Shown one piece after another: positions 34,894-43,544 of a stretch of 64,000 nt of DNA (its first letter is position 1; every line of letters begins with the position of its first letter). The notes below the pieces were generated by a model. The model was not told where the DNA came from and ran no database searches. It saw only the letters and a program-made list of their open reading frames with translations. Source of the DNA: an uncultured Gellertiella sp. (GTDB taxonomy: Bacteria; Pseudomonadota; Alphaproteobacteria; Rhizobiales; Rhizobiaceae); the NCBI RefSeq assembly GCF_963457605.1, contig NZ_OY735139.1, forward strand, positions 868,001-932,000. Reading direction: 5' to 3'. The translations under genes and the position numbers were made by a program.

Positions 34894-35712
34894 TCAGCCA
34901 GCCAGTTCGCCGGCACGCACGCGTGCGGCCTCGACCGCCCGGTCAAACAGCGGCTGCATGCCATCCTGCGCCATCAGCACCGAAAGTGCGGCCGCCGTGG
35001 TGCCGCCGGGCGAGGTAACGTTCTGGCGCAACCGGGCGGCTTCGTCCGGGGACCGGTGGAGCAATTCACCGGCCCCCGAGACGGTTTCCCGTGCCAGTCG
35101 CATGGCGAGGTCCGCCGGCAGGCCGGCCTTGCGGCCCGCCTCCGCCATGCACTCCACAAGATAGAAGACATAGGCCGGGCCACTGCCCGACAGTGCCGTG
35201 ACGGCATCGATATCCGCTTCCGAGCCGACCCATTCGACCGGGCCGCTGACCTTCAGCAGCGACTGCACCTGCTGGCGCTGCTCGACCGTCACACGCTGAT
35301 TGGCATAGGCTCCGGTGACGCCGCGCCCGATCATGGCGGGCGTGTTCGGCATGGCACGCACCATGCTGGCCGGCCCCAGGTGGCTTTCCATGAAGGCCAG
35401 CGTCTTGCCGGCGGCCACGGAGACGACGACGGTCCCTTCGCAGACGATGTCCTTCAGCGGTGCCAGCACGGCCCCCATCACCTGCGGCTTTACCGCGATG
35501 AACAGGATGCCGGCCTTCAGCCCCGCCGGAGCACTGGTGCAATGCCGGGCACCGGCATCATTCAGCATCTGGAGCATCGAATCGGACGGGTTGGGATCAA
35601 TGACCAGAACCTGGGAGCCGGGAACGCCGCTTTTCAGCCAGCCGGCCAGCATGGCCCCGCCCATATTGCCGGCACCGACAAGAACCAGGAGACCGGCATT
35701 CAGCGACGTCAT
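34894..35712 (-). CDS. proC: Pyrroline-5-carboxylate reductase
   Basis: 272 residues, the normal length. It makes L-proline from 1-pyrroline-5-carboxylate with NAD(P)H in the cytoplasm. Seen: the dinucleotide motif LVGAGNMGGAML near the N-terminus, FIAVKPQVM, VRAMPNTPA, and the conserved ALSGSGPAYVFYLVE at about residues 167-181, followed by VTSPGGTTAAAL. ATG 35712 is preferred; a GTG at 35718 overlaps the stop of the upstream gene. It overlaps or abuts both neighbours, so the three genes form an operon. Confidence 0.95.
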   Translation of the reverse strand: MTSLNAGLLVLVGAGNMGGAMLAGWLKSGVPGSQVLVIDPNPSDSMLQMLNDAGARHCTSAPAGLKAGILFIAVKPQVMGAVLAPLKDIVCEGTVVVSVAAGKTLAFMESHLGPASMVRAMPNTPAMIGRGVTGAYANQRVTVEQRQQVQSLLKVSGPVEWVGSEADIDAVTALSGSGPAYVFYLVECMAEAGRKAGLPADLAMRLARETVSGAGELLHRSPDEAARLRQNVTSPGGTTAAALSVLMAQDGMQPLFDRAVEAARVRAGELAG

Positions 35713-35714
35713 GT

Positions 35715-36215
35715 TCACGCCTCTCCGACGGTTTCGAACAGAACGGCATCCATGGCGCTCCTGGCATCCATGCCGGACCAGACGACGAACTGGAAGGCCT
35801 GATAATAGGCTTCGCAGGATTCCAGCGCGTTGGACAACAGCACTTCCACCTGCTGATTGTTGGGCTCCGCCCCGCCTGCCAGCAGCAGCGACTGGCGGAA
35901 AATCACCACATCCTCCTGCCGCCAGAGGTCGAAATGGCCCATCAGCACCTGGCCATTGATGAAGGACAGCAGCCGGATCACCTCATTGACCCGGATTTCC
36001 GGCACCTTGATGTCGAAGGCCGAGGCAATGTGCAGGGCTTCGAATTGCTCCATCCAGGAAAAGGACACATGGTAATCGGTCCAGCGCCCCTCGACCGTCA
36101 TGGCGATCTCGTCCTCGCCGGAACGCTCGAACGACCAGTCGTTGCTGGCTGCAACGAACTCGATCATGTCGACCGGGTTCGACTGACGTTGAATTTCGAT
36201 TTCCATCAAGCTCAT
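35715..36215 (-). CDS. YbjN-domain protein
   Basis: 166 residues from ATG 36215, which has GAAGGTG upstream. The sequence SNPVDMIEFVAASNDWSFER at the N-terminus, GRWTDYHVSFSWM, and VNEVIRLLSFINGQVLMGHF fit the YbjN / DUF1790 family. These are likely chaperone-like proteins of type III secretion chaperone fold with unclear role. It is first in an operon with proC, an arrangement seen in Rhizobiales. Its stop codon overlaps the possible GTG start of proC. Confidence 0.88.
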   Translation of the reverse strand: MSLMEIEIQRQSNPVDMIEFVAASNDWSFERSGEDEIAMTVEGRWTDYHVSFSWMEQFEALHIASAFDIKVPEIRVNEVIRLLSFINGQVLMGHFDLWRQEDVVIFRQSLLLAGGAEPNNQQVEVLLSNALESCEAYYQAFQFVVWSGMDARSAMDAVLFETVGEA

Positions 36216-36668
36216 GCGGGCACCTTCTCGACCGGCAAACGCATCCCCGTCGCGCATACACACGATCAAAGACGCAACGATACCGGATACTCAGTTGCGA
36301 TGATTACTGGCGGACCCTGACATTACCCCTCGCAGCCTGCACGAGGCTGATCGGGTCCGTTTCGAATCATCATTTAAAATCAGTGTATAACGCCAGACTC
36401 CCGACGCCAGCCCCCGGCTGGTGATTTGCGCTCCAGGCTTGTGGACAGTGCTTGTGATTTTGATTCAGCGCCGAGTCATAAATGACTCATGCCATTGGCT
36501 TTTTCGGGGATGTCCACAGGGCGAAAAAATTATGATTTTTTTAACTATGGACAGGGGCAAAACTGATTCCCGGTCCGGGTCGGAAAGCCATTGGTTAATA
36601 AATGGTTAACAAAAAGGCCGCTTTACCTTGCGGCAAGCGGCCCGACAGGATTGAACGAGAACGGAGGT
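36216..36668. other. Intergenic region with small palindrome
   Basis: 453 bp, AT-richer than the surroundings, between the ybjN-like gene and the ubiK-like gene (both minus). It includes GAGTCATAAATGACTC at 36473-36488 and two TGTCCACAG/TGTGGACA-like words. The end near 36616-36642 is a terminator. No gene seen. Confidence 0.5.
36616..36642 (-). terminator. Rho-independent terminator of ubiK-like gene
   Basis: GGCCGCTT (36616-36623) pairs with AAGCGGCC (36635-36642). On the minus strand the stem is followed by five T. It lies 26 bp past the ubiK-like stop. Confidence 0.85.
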
Positions 36669-36932
36669 TCAGGCCTTGCCCGTCCCGGCGAGCCGGGCCT
36701 CGAGCGCCTCAAGACGGGCCTTCAGCGCATCGTTTTCATCCCGCGCGGCAATCGCCATGTCGCGCACCACATCGAATTCCTCGCGCTTGACCAGATCCAT
36801 GCTGTTCATCCAGCGCTCGGCCTGGGCATGAAAGGCGGTTTCGATTTCCTTGCGCACGCCCTGGGCAGCGCCGGCGGCATCGGTCATCAGCTTGGCGAAA
36901 TCGTCCAGAATGCGGTTCGGTCCAGTGGTCAT
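36669..36932 (-). CDS. UbiK/BMFP-family accessory protein
   Basis: 87 residues. It runs RILDDFAKLMTDAAGAAQGV with an amphipathic helix, then FDVVRDMAIAARDENDALKA and RLEALEARLAGTG, a C-terminal coiled coil. This is the pattern of BMFP / UbiK proteins (formerly DUF526), which bind membranes and assist ubiquinone synthesis by the Ubi complex in proteobacteria. It is monocistronic with a terminator behind it and is divergent from lgt. Confidence 0.88.
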   Translation of the reverse strand: MTTGPNRILDDFAKLMTDAAGAAQGVRKEIETAFHAQAERWMNSMDLVKREEFDVVRDMAIAARDENDALKARLEALEARLAGTGKA

Positions 36933-37159
36933 TTCCGTCTCCTTTGGCCGGATGGCGTGGCTTCGGCCTCGATGGCCTCTCCTCCTGCGGCTTTAATCTT
37001 CAGGTAGGATTTCAGACCGGGGGATGCAAGGGGATCAAAAGTTGCACGCCGCCACTATACGCAACCAATTTCCGAGAAGCCGCTTGACCGGCGCGGTCAG
37101 GAAAGTCATCTTCGCCGCACCGGGACCCTGTTCCATTCGGGTCTTTTGCGCATGATCGA

Positions 37160-38071
37160 TTGGATGCCCAGCACGTGCTGACTGCCGTAAACCTTCTCGC
37201 CATCCTTCCCTATCCGGAGATTGATCCGGTGGCAATTTCCATTGGCCCGCTTGCGGTTCGATGGTACGGGCTTGCCTATGTCACCGGCATCCTGCTCGCC
37301 TGGCTGCTCGCCGAACGGATGGTTGCGCGGCCAAAACTCTGGCCCGGCAATCGCGCCCCGATGTCGAAGGCGGCGCTGGGCGATTTCATCGTCTGGGCGA
37401 CGGCGGGCATCGTGGTGGGAGGGCGGCTTTTCTACGTCCTGGTCTATGACATCCACCGGACGCTTGCCGATCCGGCCAGCGTGCTGCGCATCTGGAATGG
37501 CGGCATGTCCTTTCACGGCGGCCTGTTTGGCACGGTTGTCGCCATGGTGGTGTTTTCCAGACGTCAGGGCATCCGCACCTGGAGCCTGATCGACACGGTC
37601 GCCGCCGTCGCGCCGCTGGGGATTTTCTTCGGGCGGCTTGCCAATTTCATCAATGGCGAATTGTGGGGCCGGGTCAGCGATGTGCCCTGGGCAATGGTCT
37701 TTCCAACCGGGGGGCCTGATCCCCGCCATCCGAGCCAGCTCTATGAAGCAGGGCTGGAAGGCTTGTTTCTCTTTCTGGCGTTGCAGTTGCTCGCCTACCG
37801 CACGCATATCCTGAAAAAACCCGGCAAGCTTGCCGGAACCTTCGCTTGCGGCTATGCACTTGCAAGACTGCTGTCAGAACAGTTTCGCGAACCGGATGCC
37901 AATATCGGCTTTCTCACCGGCGGCTGGCTGACGATGGGCATGTTGCTTTCGCTGCCGGTGCTGCTTGTCGGCATCTACGCTATCCTCACGGCCCGGGCCT
38001 TGCCCGGGGACGGCATGTTTGCCAGGGATAGCGGGCGGGCGGACGACAGGACCGAGGGGAATGGGAGATAG
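37160..38071 (+). CDS. lgt: Prolipoprotein diacylglyceryl transferase
   Basis: 303 residues. It transfers diacylglycerol from phosphatidylglycerol to the lipobox cysteine of prolipoproteins in the inner membrane. Seen: IGPLAVRWYGLAYVTGILLA, FYVLVYDI, the invariant region RIWNGGMSFHGGLFGT with the essential histidine, and the Lgt signature GRLANFINGELWGR with PRHPSQLYEA after it. The start is uncertain: TTG 37160 has no good ribosome-binding site, and GTG 37175 is possible. Its stop is two bases from the next start, so it leads an operon. Confidence 0.95.
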   Translation: MDAQHVLTAVNLLAILPYPEIDPVAISIGPLAVRWYGLAYVTGILLAWLLAERMVARPKLWPGNRAPMSKAALGDFIVWATAGIVVGGRLFYVLVYDIHRTLADPASVLRIWNGGMSFHGGLFGTVVAMVVFSRRQGIRTWSLIDTVAAVAPLGIFFGRLANFINGELWGRVSDVPWAMVFPTGGPDPRHPSQLYEAGLEGLFLFLALQLLAYRTHILKKPGKLAGTFACGYALARLLSEQFREPDANIGFLTGGWLTMGMLLSLPVLLVGIYAILTARALPGDGMFARDSGRADDRTEGNGR

Positions 38072-38073
38072 AC

Positions 38074-39180
38074 ATGACTGGTACCGCTCTCGGAGAGAAG
38101 ATCAAGGCGATCATCCGTGCCAATGGCCCGATGTCGGTCAGTGATTTTTTCTCCCTTTGCCTTGCCGATCCCGAACATGGCTATTACCAGACCCGCGACC
38201 CCTTCGGGCGTGAGGGCGACTTTGTCACGGCCCCCGAGATCAGCCAGCTGTTTGGCGAGATGATCGGCATCTTCATGGTCCATGCCTGGCAGCGTCACGG
38301 GATGCCGGCCAATCCGCGTCTCGTGGAGGTCGGGCCTGGCCGGGGCACGATGATGGCGGATATCCTGCGCGTGGTCGCCAAGCTTGCCCCGCCGCTCTAC
38401 CAGGGCCTTGGCGTGCATCTGGTCGAAACCAGTGCGCGGCTGCAATCGGTCCAGAAGGACACGCTGTCCAGCCATGCCGGCCGGGTCGAATGGCACTCGA
38501 GCTTCGACACGGTCCCCGCCGGTTTCACGCTGCTGGCCGCCAACGAACTGTTCGACGCCATCCCGATCCGCCAGTTCATCAAGACACCCGACGGCTTTCG
38601 CGAACGGATGGTGGTGCTGGACGCGCAGGATCAACTCGCTTTTGGCACCGGTCCGGCGGGGCTGGACAAGGCGCTTTTGCCGGTGGACCCGAATGTGGTG
38701 CCCGACGGCACTGTCTTTGAGATCGCGCCCGCCCGCCAGGCCGTGATGACGACACTCTGCGAGCGGCTGAAGAATTCCGGCGGCACTGCGGTGATCATCG
38801 ATTATGGCTCGATGGTCACCGGTTTCGGCGATACGCTGCAGGCGGTTCTCGACCACGATTATGATCCACCCTTCGACCATCCCGGCGAAGCCGACCTGAC
38901 CAGCCATGTGGATTTCCAGCACCTTGCCGAAGTGGCGAAAGCCTGCGGCCTGTCGATCAACGGCTGTGTGCGGCAGGGCGATTTCCTCTACGGGCTCGGG
39001 CTGCAGCAGCGGGTGAATGTGCTCAGCGAAGGCAAGGACAAGGCGCTCGCCGCCCTGATCCAGTCGGCAGCAAGCCGCCTGGCCGATGAGGGCGAAGGCA
39101 AGATGGGCGAATTGTTCAAGGTGCTCGTCGTTTCCAGCCCCTCGGTCGATCTCCTGCCCTTCCGGCCCTCCGCCCATTGA
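38074..39180 (+). CDS. MidA/NDUFAF7-family SAM-dependent methyltransferase
   Basis: 368 residues. The family signature is clear: an N-terminal GPMSVSDFFSLCLADPEHGY, YYQTRDPFGREGDFVTAPEI, the SAM-binding LVEVGPGRGTMMADIL at about residues 83-98, and LLAANELFDAIPIRQF. The human homologue NDUFAF7 methylates an arginine of a complex I subunit. A similar role for complex I in this bacterium is inferred. It lies two bases after lgt with GGGAGA as ribosome-binding site, and pgeF follows, a conserved rhizobial order. Confidence 0.92.
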   Translation: MTGTALGEKIKAIIRANGPMSVSDFFSLCLADPEHGYYQTRDPFGREGDFVTAPEISQLFGEMIGIFMVHAWQRHGMPANPRLVEVGPGRGTMMADILRVVAKLAPPLYQGLGVHLVETSARLQSVQKDTLSSHAGRVEWHSSFDTVPAGFTLLAANELFDAIPIRQFIKTPDGFRERMVVLDAQDQLAFGTGPAGLDKALLPVDPNVVPDGTVFEIAPARQAVMTTLCERLKNSGGTAVIIDYGSMVTGFGDTLQAVLDHDYDPPFDHPGEADLTSHVDFQHLAEVAKACGLSINGCVRQGDFLYGLGLQQRVNVLSEGKDKALAALIQSAASRLADEGEGKMGELFKVLVVSSPSVDLLPFRPSAH

Positions 39181-39306
39181 GACTTGGCGCAGCAGGCCTG
39201 CACTAGATGTCGCGAGATCCGGCTCCAGTTTGGTGATGCCGCACGCATGCACAGGACGATGCGGTGTGATACCGGCGCAGTTGATCGCAGAGACAGGAGA
39301 ATTTTG

Positions 39307-40104
39307 TTGGCACCTGACATCATGGACGTGCTCGATCCGGTCATCAGCCCGGCCCTCGCTTCCCAGCAGCCGCGCGTGCGCCACGGTTTCTTCACCCGGG
39401 CCGGAGGCGTGTCGACAGGGCTCTATCGCGGCCTGAATGTCGGGATCGGCTCCAGCGATGCCCGGGCCGATGTCGGGGAAAACCGGCGGCGGGTGGCCGC
39501 CTGGTTCGACCTGCCGGTGTCCCGCCTTGCCACCCAGCACCAGGTCCATTCCGCCGATGTCGTCACCCTCACCGCGACTGCCGACCTTCCGCGCCTCAAG
39601 GCCGATGCGATGGTCACCGCCGTGCCGGGCCTGATCCTCGGGGTGCTGACCGCCGATTGCGGTCCGGTGCTGTTTTCGGATCTGGAGGCCGGCGTGATCG
39701 GCGCGGCCCATGCCGGCTGGAAAGGTGCGTTCGACGGCGTTCTCGAGGCCACCATCACCGCGATGGAGGCGCTGGGTGCCCGGCGGGAGCGCATCGTCGC
39801 CGTGCTCGGCCCGTCGATTGCCCAGGCCGATTACGAAGTCGGGCCTGAATTCGTCGAACGATTTTGCGCCCGCGAGGCGGCTTTCGACAAATACTTCATC
39901 CCGTCGGCAAAGCCCGGCCACGCGATGTTCGACCTTCCCGCCCTCACCGTCGACCGGCTGAAGGCGTCGGGTGTCAGCGCCTCGAATCTCGGGCTTTCGA
40001 CCTATCCCGATCCGGATCGCTTCTTTTCCTACCGCCGCACCACCCATGCCGGCGAGCCCGATTACGGGCGGCAGATTTCCGCAATCGCTCTTCAGGAGAC
40101 GTGA
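39307..40104 (+). CDS. pgeF: Multicopper polyphenol oxidase/laccase-domain protein (purine nucleoside phosphorylase type)
   Basis: About 265 residues. TTG 39307 is chosen because AGGAGA lies six bases upstream; ATG 39322 is the alternative. The family (YfiH/PgeF, also called laccase domain LACC1) shows the three metal or catalytic sites: HQVHSADVV, LTADCGPVLF, and AAHAGWKGAFDGVLE. Also seen are RHGFFTRAGGVSTG at the N-terminus and FSYRRT near the end. Members act on purine nucleosides or remove misincorporated L-serine from muropeptides in E. coli. Operon with lgt, the midA-like gene and the M24 gene. Confidence 0.93.
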   Translation: MAPDIMDVLDPVISPALASQQPRVRHGFFTRAGGVSTGLYRGLNVGIGSSDARADVGENRRRVAAWFDLPVSRLATQHQVHSADVVTLTATADLPRLKADAMVTAVPGLILGVLTADCGPVLFSDLEAGVIGAAHAGWKGAFDGVLEATITAMEALGARRERIVAVLGPSIAQADYEVGPEFVERFCAREAAFDKYFIPSAKPGHAMFDLPALTVDRLKASGVSASNLGLSTYPDPDRFFSYRRTTHAGEPDYGRQISAIALQET

Positions 40105-40105
40105 T

Positions 40106-41257
40106 ATGGCCCTTCATTTCAGCACGGCGGACTATGCAGACCGGTTGCAGCGCCTGACGGCCAAAATGCGCACGGAAAAACTCGACGCCATGCTGCTGTT
40201 TGCCCAGGAAAGCCTCTACTGGCTGACCGGCTATGACACATTCGGCTATTGCTTCTTCCAGACCCTGGTGGTGAAGGCCGACGGGTCGATGACGCTGCTG
40301 ACCCGTTCGGCCGATCTCCGGCAGGCCCGCCATACATCGATCATCGACAGCATTTCGATCTGGGTGGACCGGGTCAATGCCGATCCGACCTCGGATCTGC
40401 GCAACCTTTTGTCCGATATGGATCTGCTCGGGGGCCGCATCGGTGTCGAATATGATACCCACGGCATGACCGGGCGGGTGGCCCGCCTGCTCGACAACCA
40501 GCTGATGACCTTTTGCACGCTGGTCGATGCCTCCTATCTGGTAAGCCGGCTGCGGCTGACCAAGACCCAGGCCGAGATCGCCCATGTGGTGCGGGCAGGC
40601 GAACTGGCCGACGATGCGCTGGATGCGGCCCTGCCGCTGATCCGGGCCGGGGCGAGCGAAGCCGGCATTCTTGCCGCCATGCAGGGCGCGGTCTTTACCG
40701 GCGGCGGCGATTATCCCGCCAACGAGTTCATCATCGGGTCCGGTGCCGATGCGCTGCTCTGCCGCTACAAGGCCGGACGGCGCACCCTCGACATGCAGGA
40801 CCAGCTGACGCTGGAATGGGCCGGTGTCAGCGCCCATTACCATGCGGCGATGATGCGCACCGTGGTGATCGGCACGCCGACACCCCGCCATGTCGAGCTT
40901 TACGATGCCTGCCGGGAAACCATCGAGGCGATCGAAACGATGCTCCGGCCCGGCAGGACCTTTGGCGATGTCTTCGACATCCATGCCCGGATCATGGACG
41001 AGCGCGACCTTGCCCGCCACCGGCTGAATGCCTGCGGCTATTCGCTGGGCGCACGCTTCTCGCCCTCCTGGATGGAACACCAGATGTTCCATTCAGGCAA
41101 TCCCGAGCCCATCGAGCCCGACATGTCGTTGTTCGTCCACATGATCATCATGGATTCCGATACCGGCACCGCGATGACGCTGGGCCAGACCTATCTGACC
41201 ACCGACGACATGCCGCGCAAGCTGTCCCGCCACAGCCTGGACCTGCTGATCCGCTAG
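40106..41257 (+). CDS. M24-fold hydrolase (Xaa-Pro peptidase-like), metal ligands apparently missing
   Basis: 383 residues; ATG 40106 follows an AGGAG site and is one base from the pgeF stop. An N-terminal creatinase-like domain (KLDAMLLFAQESLYWLTGYD) precedes a pita-bread domain (about residues 155-383). Where M24 metallopeptidases carry two aspartates the protein reads LTLEWAGVSAHYHAAMMRT, so the metal site looks lost. It resembles the creatinase or ectoine-hydrolase-like branch, which works without metal. Substrate unknown. Its stop codon TAG is the first three bases of mosaic repeat C, which may have replaced the original 3' end. Confidence 0.82.
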   Translation: MALHFSTADYADRLQRLTAKMRTEKLDAMLLFAQESLYWLTGYDTFGYCFFQTLVVKADGSMTLLTRSADLRQARHTSIIDSISIWVDRVNADPTSDLRNLLSDMDLLGGRIGVEYDTHGMTGRVARLLDNQLMTFCTLVDASYLVSRLRLTKTQAEIAHVVRAGELADDALDAALPLIRAGASEAGILAAMQGAVFTGGGDYPANEFIIGSGADALLCRYKAGRRTLDMQDQLTLEWAGVSAHYHAAMMRTVVIGTPTPRHVELYDACRETIEAIETMLRPGRTFGDVFDIHARIMDERDLARHRLNACGYSLGARFSPSWMEHQMFHSGNPEPIEPDMSLFVHMIIMDSDTGTAMTLGQTYLTTDDMPRKLSRHSLDLLIR

Positions 41258-41395
41258 AGTTTGTCAGGGAAAACACGCAAACGACGTTTTGCGTTTGGAA
41301 TCCGGTTTTCCCGCTCAAACTCGTTTGAGCGAAAAGACAAACGAAAACAAAGAGAATAAGAGTTTGTCTGGTTCACATTGAACCAGACGGACCCT
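41255..41395 (+). repeat. Mosaic intergenic repeat, locus C
   Basis: Same module order as locus B, nearly identical through GCTCAAACTCGTTTGAGC, then AAAAGACAAACGAAAACAAA and a decayed terminal palindrome around GTCTGGTTCACATTGAACCA. It begins with the stop codon of the M24 hydrolase gene. Confidence 0.88.
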
Positions 41396-41501
41396 GACGA
41401 TCATTGCCCGCCATAACCAGGCAATTGACAGGAAGACGTCAGGTTACATACAGTCGTCATGCGCGCGGAGGGGTGCGTTACAAGGAAGGGATGGCAGGAA
41501 G

Positions 41502-42347
41502 ATGAGGTTCGCCAGAACAGCATTCGGCATCCTTTGTCTGTCCGCCCTGTTGTCCAGTTGCAATACCACCGATGCGCTGACCCCGCAGGTGGATGTCGGC
41601 GGCGGCACCTATCCCGCCCGTTCCAGCCCGGTGACGGACGGCGACCTGCAGCGCATGGCACAGACCCAGCAGCCCGTCTATCCCAGCCGGGACGCCCCTG
41701 CGGGCGGACAACCGCTTGCCACCGGACAGGTCTATGAACAACCGCTGGCAGCGCCGCAGGCCCCTGCCTACCCGGCCAATCGCCAGCAAACCTCCGGCGC
41801 TCAGCCACAGGCGCTGGGTGCTCCCCCACGTTCGCTCGACCAGCAGGCCGCAAGCCTCGGCGAGCCGCAGCAACCACAGGCTCCGAGACGCGCCCAGCTG
41901 GCGGCACCGGCAGCCACCCTGCCCCCACCCGCCAGCACTGCGCCCCAGACCCAGCTCGCATCCGTCTCCCCCGCCCCCGCCGCCACGGACCAGACATTGC
42001 GCTTCCTGCCGATCATCGGCGCGCCGCTGTCTGCCGTGACGCCGCTTTCCCGGCAACTGGGCGCAGAAGCACGGTCGCGCGGCATTACCATTCGTGGCTC
42101 GGGTGACGCGACAGCGAAGCATGTGCTGAAGGGCTATTTCTCCTGCGTCGGCGGTGGCGGCACGATCACGGTCACCTATGTCTGGGACGTGCTCGACGGC
42201 AATGGCGCGCGGCTGAACCGGATCCAGGGCCAGGAAAGCTTCCCCGGCAATGCCACCGATCCCTGGTCGGCAGTGCCGCCGTCGGTGATGCAGACCATCG
42301 CCACGAAAACCATGGACAGCTACACGCGCTGGAGCGCCGGTCCATAA
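41502..42347 (+). CDS. Proline/glutamine-rich lipoprotein
   Basis: 281 residues. A lipoprotein signal peptide ends at the lipobox LLSSC with Cys20. Residues ~35-160 are low complexity, rich in Pro, Gln and Ala, probably extended through the periplasm. The C-terminal ~120 residues form a compact domain (FLPIIGAPLSAVTPLSRQLG, then GDATAKHVLKGYFSCVGGGG and DPWSAVPPSVMQTIATKTM). It is a conserved-looking rhizobial envelope protein of unknown function, and Lgt from the nearby operon would lipidate it. It reads toward prs, 106 bp away. Confidence 0.85.
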   Translation: MRFARTAFGILCLSALLSSCNTTDALTPQVDVGGGTYPARSSPVTDGDLQRMAQTQQPVYPSRDAPAGGQPLATGQVYEQPLAAPQAPAYPANRQQTSGAQPQALGAPPRSLDQQAASLGEPQQPQAPRRAQLAAPAATLPPPASTAPQTQLASVSPAPAATDQTLRFLPIIGAPLSAVTPLSRQLGAEARSRGITIRGSGDATAKHVLKGYFSCVGGGGTITVTYVWDVLDGNGARLNRIQGQESFPGNATDPWSAVPPSVMQTIATKTMDSYTRWSAGP

Positions 42348-42453
42348 TAGCAAGCGGCTGCGACAAGAAAATAATGGATGAAAGCTTATTCAGCTTGCAA
42401 TCGGGCGGAGGGTCGCTAAAAAGCGCCAAAAGCAAGTTAACAGGCGGACCAAA

Positions 42454-43386
42454 ATGAAGGTTTTCGCAGGCAATTCGAACCGGCAGCTGGCCGAAGCGAT
42501 CTGCAAATATCTCAATTTACCCTTGGGAAAAGCATCGGTCCGGCGATTTGCGGATCAGGAAATTTTCGTGGAAATCCAGGAGAATGTGCGCGGCGAAGAC
42601 GTGTTCGTCGTCCAGTCCACGTCATTTCCCACCAATGACCACCTGATGGAACTGCTGATCATGATCGATGCCTTCCGGCGGTCCTCCGCCAAGCGCATCA
42701 CCGCCGTGATCCCCTATTTCGGCTATGCCCGCCAGGACCGAAAACCCGGTCCGCGCACGCCGATTTCGGCCAAGCTGGTCGCCAATCTCATCACCGAAGC
42801 CGGTGCCGACCGCGTGCTGACGCTCGACCTCCATGCCGGGCAGATCCAGGGCTTCTTCGATATCCCGACCGACAATCTCTATGCCATCCCGGTGCTCGCC
42901 CGTGACGTCAAGGAAAACTATGACCTGAAGAATGTCATGGTCGTCTCGCCTGATGTCGGTGGCGTGGTGCGTGCCCGCTCGCTCGCCAAGCGGCTGGATT
43001 GCCTGCTGGCCATCGTCGACAAGCGCCGCGACCGGCCGGGCGAGTCCGAAGTGATGAACGTCATCGGTGACGTCAACGGCAAGGATTGCCTGCTGATCGA
43101 CGATATCGTCGATTCCGGCGGCACGCTCTGCAACGCCGCCGAAGCCCTGCTGAAGAATGGCGCGACCAGCGTCACCGCCTATATCACCCATGGCGTGCTG
43201 TCCGGCGGCGCGGTCACCCGCGTGTCCTCGTCACGGCTGAAGGAACTCGTCATCACCGACAGCATCCAGCCGACCACCGCCGTGCTGACCGCCCCGAATA
43301 TCCGGGTGATCTCGACGGCAAGCCTGCTCGGCGAAGCCATCAACCGCACCAGCCTTGAAGAATCGGTCTCCAGCCTGTTCGACTGA
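42454..43386 (+). CDS. prs: Ribose-phosphate pyrophosphokinase
   Basis: 310 residues, standard length. It makes PRPP from ribose 5-phosphate and ATP, feeding purine, pyrimidine, histidine and NAD synthesis. Seen: [19 protein letters not shown] at the start, [20 protein letters not shown], the flexible-loop [16 protein letters not shown], the divalent-cation site [15 protein letters not shown], and the PRPP motif [18 protein letters not shown] at about residues 211-228. A short terminator follows. No regulatory features were recognised upstream. Confidence 0.97.
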   Translation: MKVFAGNSNRQLAEAICKYLNLPLGKASVRRFADQEIFVEIQENVRGEDVFVVQSTSFPTNDHLMELLIMIDAFRRSSAKRITAVIPYFGYARQDRKPGPRTPISAKLVANLITEAGADRVLTLDLHAGQIQGFFDIPTDNLYAIPVLARDVKENYDLKNVMVVSPDVGGVVRARSLAKRLDCLLAIVDKRRDRPGESEVMNVIGDVNGKDCLLIDDIVDSGGTLCNAAEALLKNGATSVTAYITHGVLSGGAVTRVSSSRLKELVITDSIQPTTAVLTAPNIRVISTASLLGEAINRTSLEESVSSLFD

Positions 43387-43400
43387 GGGCCAGCTCGCAG

Positions 43401-43420
43401 AAACGGGACTGTCCGTTTTT
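43401..43420 (+). terminator. Probable terminator of prs
   Basis: AAACGG (43401-43406) pairs with CCGTTT (43413-43418) and is followed by further T. The stem is short. It lies 15 bp after the prs stop and before mosaic repeat D. Confidence 0.55.
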
Positions 43421-43437
43421 CCTGCCAAGTCCGGCTT

Positions 43438-43540
43438 TAGAGTTTGTCAGGGAAAAGTGGAATCCGGTTTTCCCGAAAGGACAAACGAAAACAAAGGGCC
43501 CTAGAGTCTGTCTGGTTCAATATGAACCTGACAGACTCTA
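43438..43540 (+). repeat. Mosaic intergenic repeat, locus D (short form)
   Basis: Here the CGCAAACGACGTTTTGCG and GCTCAAACTCGTTTGAGC modules are absent. The element reads TAGAGTTTGTCAGGGAAAAG, GGAATCCGGTTTTCCC, a GACAAACGAAAACAAAG segment, and the terminal 39-bp palindrome at 43502-43540. It lies between the convergent prs and COG4705-type genes and ends five bases from the latter's stop codon. Confidence 0.9.
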
Positions 43541-43544
43541 GCTC

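Noticed and set aside
36421-36560. Possible replication origin with DnaA-box-like words
   Set aside because: TGTCCACAG and TGTGGACA resemble part of a DnaA box, but the full TTATCCACA pattern in clusters is missing and no dnaA or hemE neighbourhood is present.
37975-40047. 690-codon minus-strand frame across midA-like and pgeF genes
   Set aside because: It lies antisense to two well-recognised genes and has no recognisable domain.
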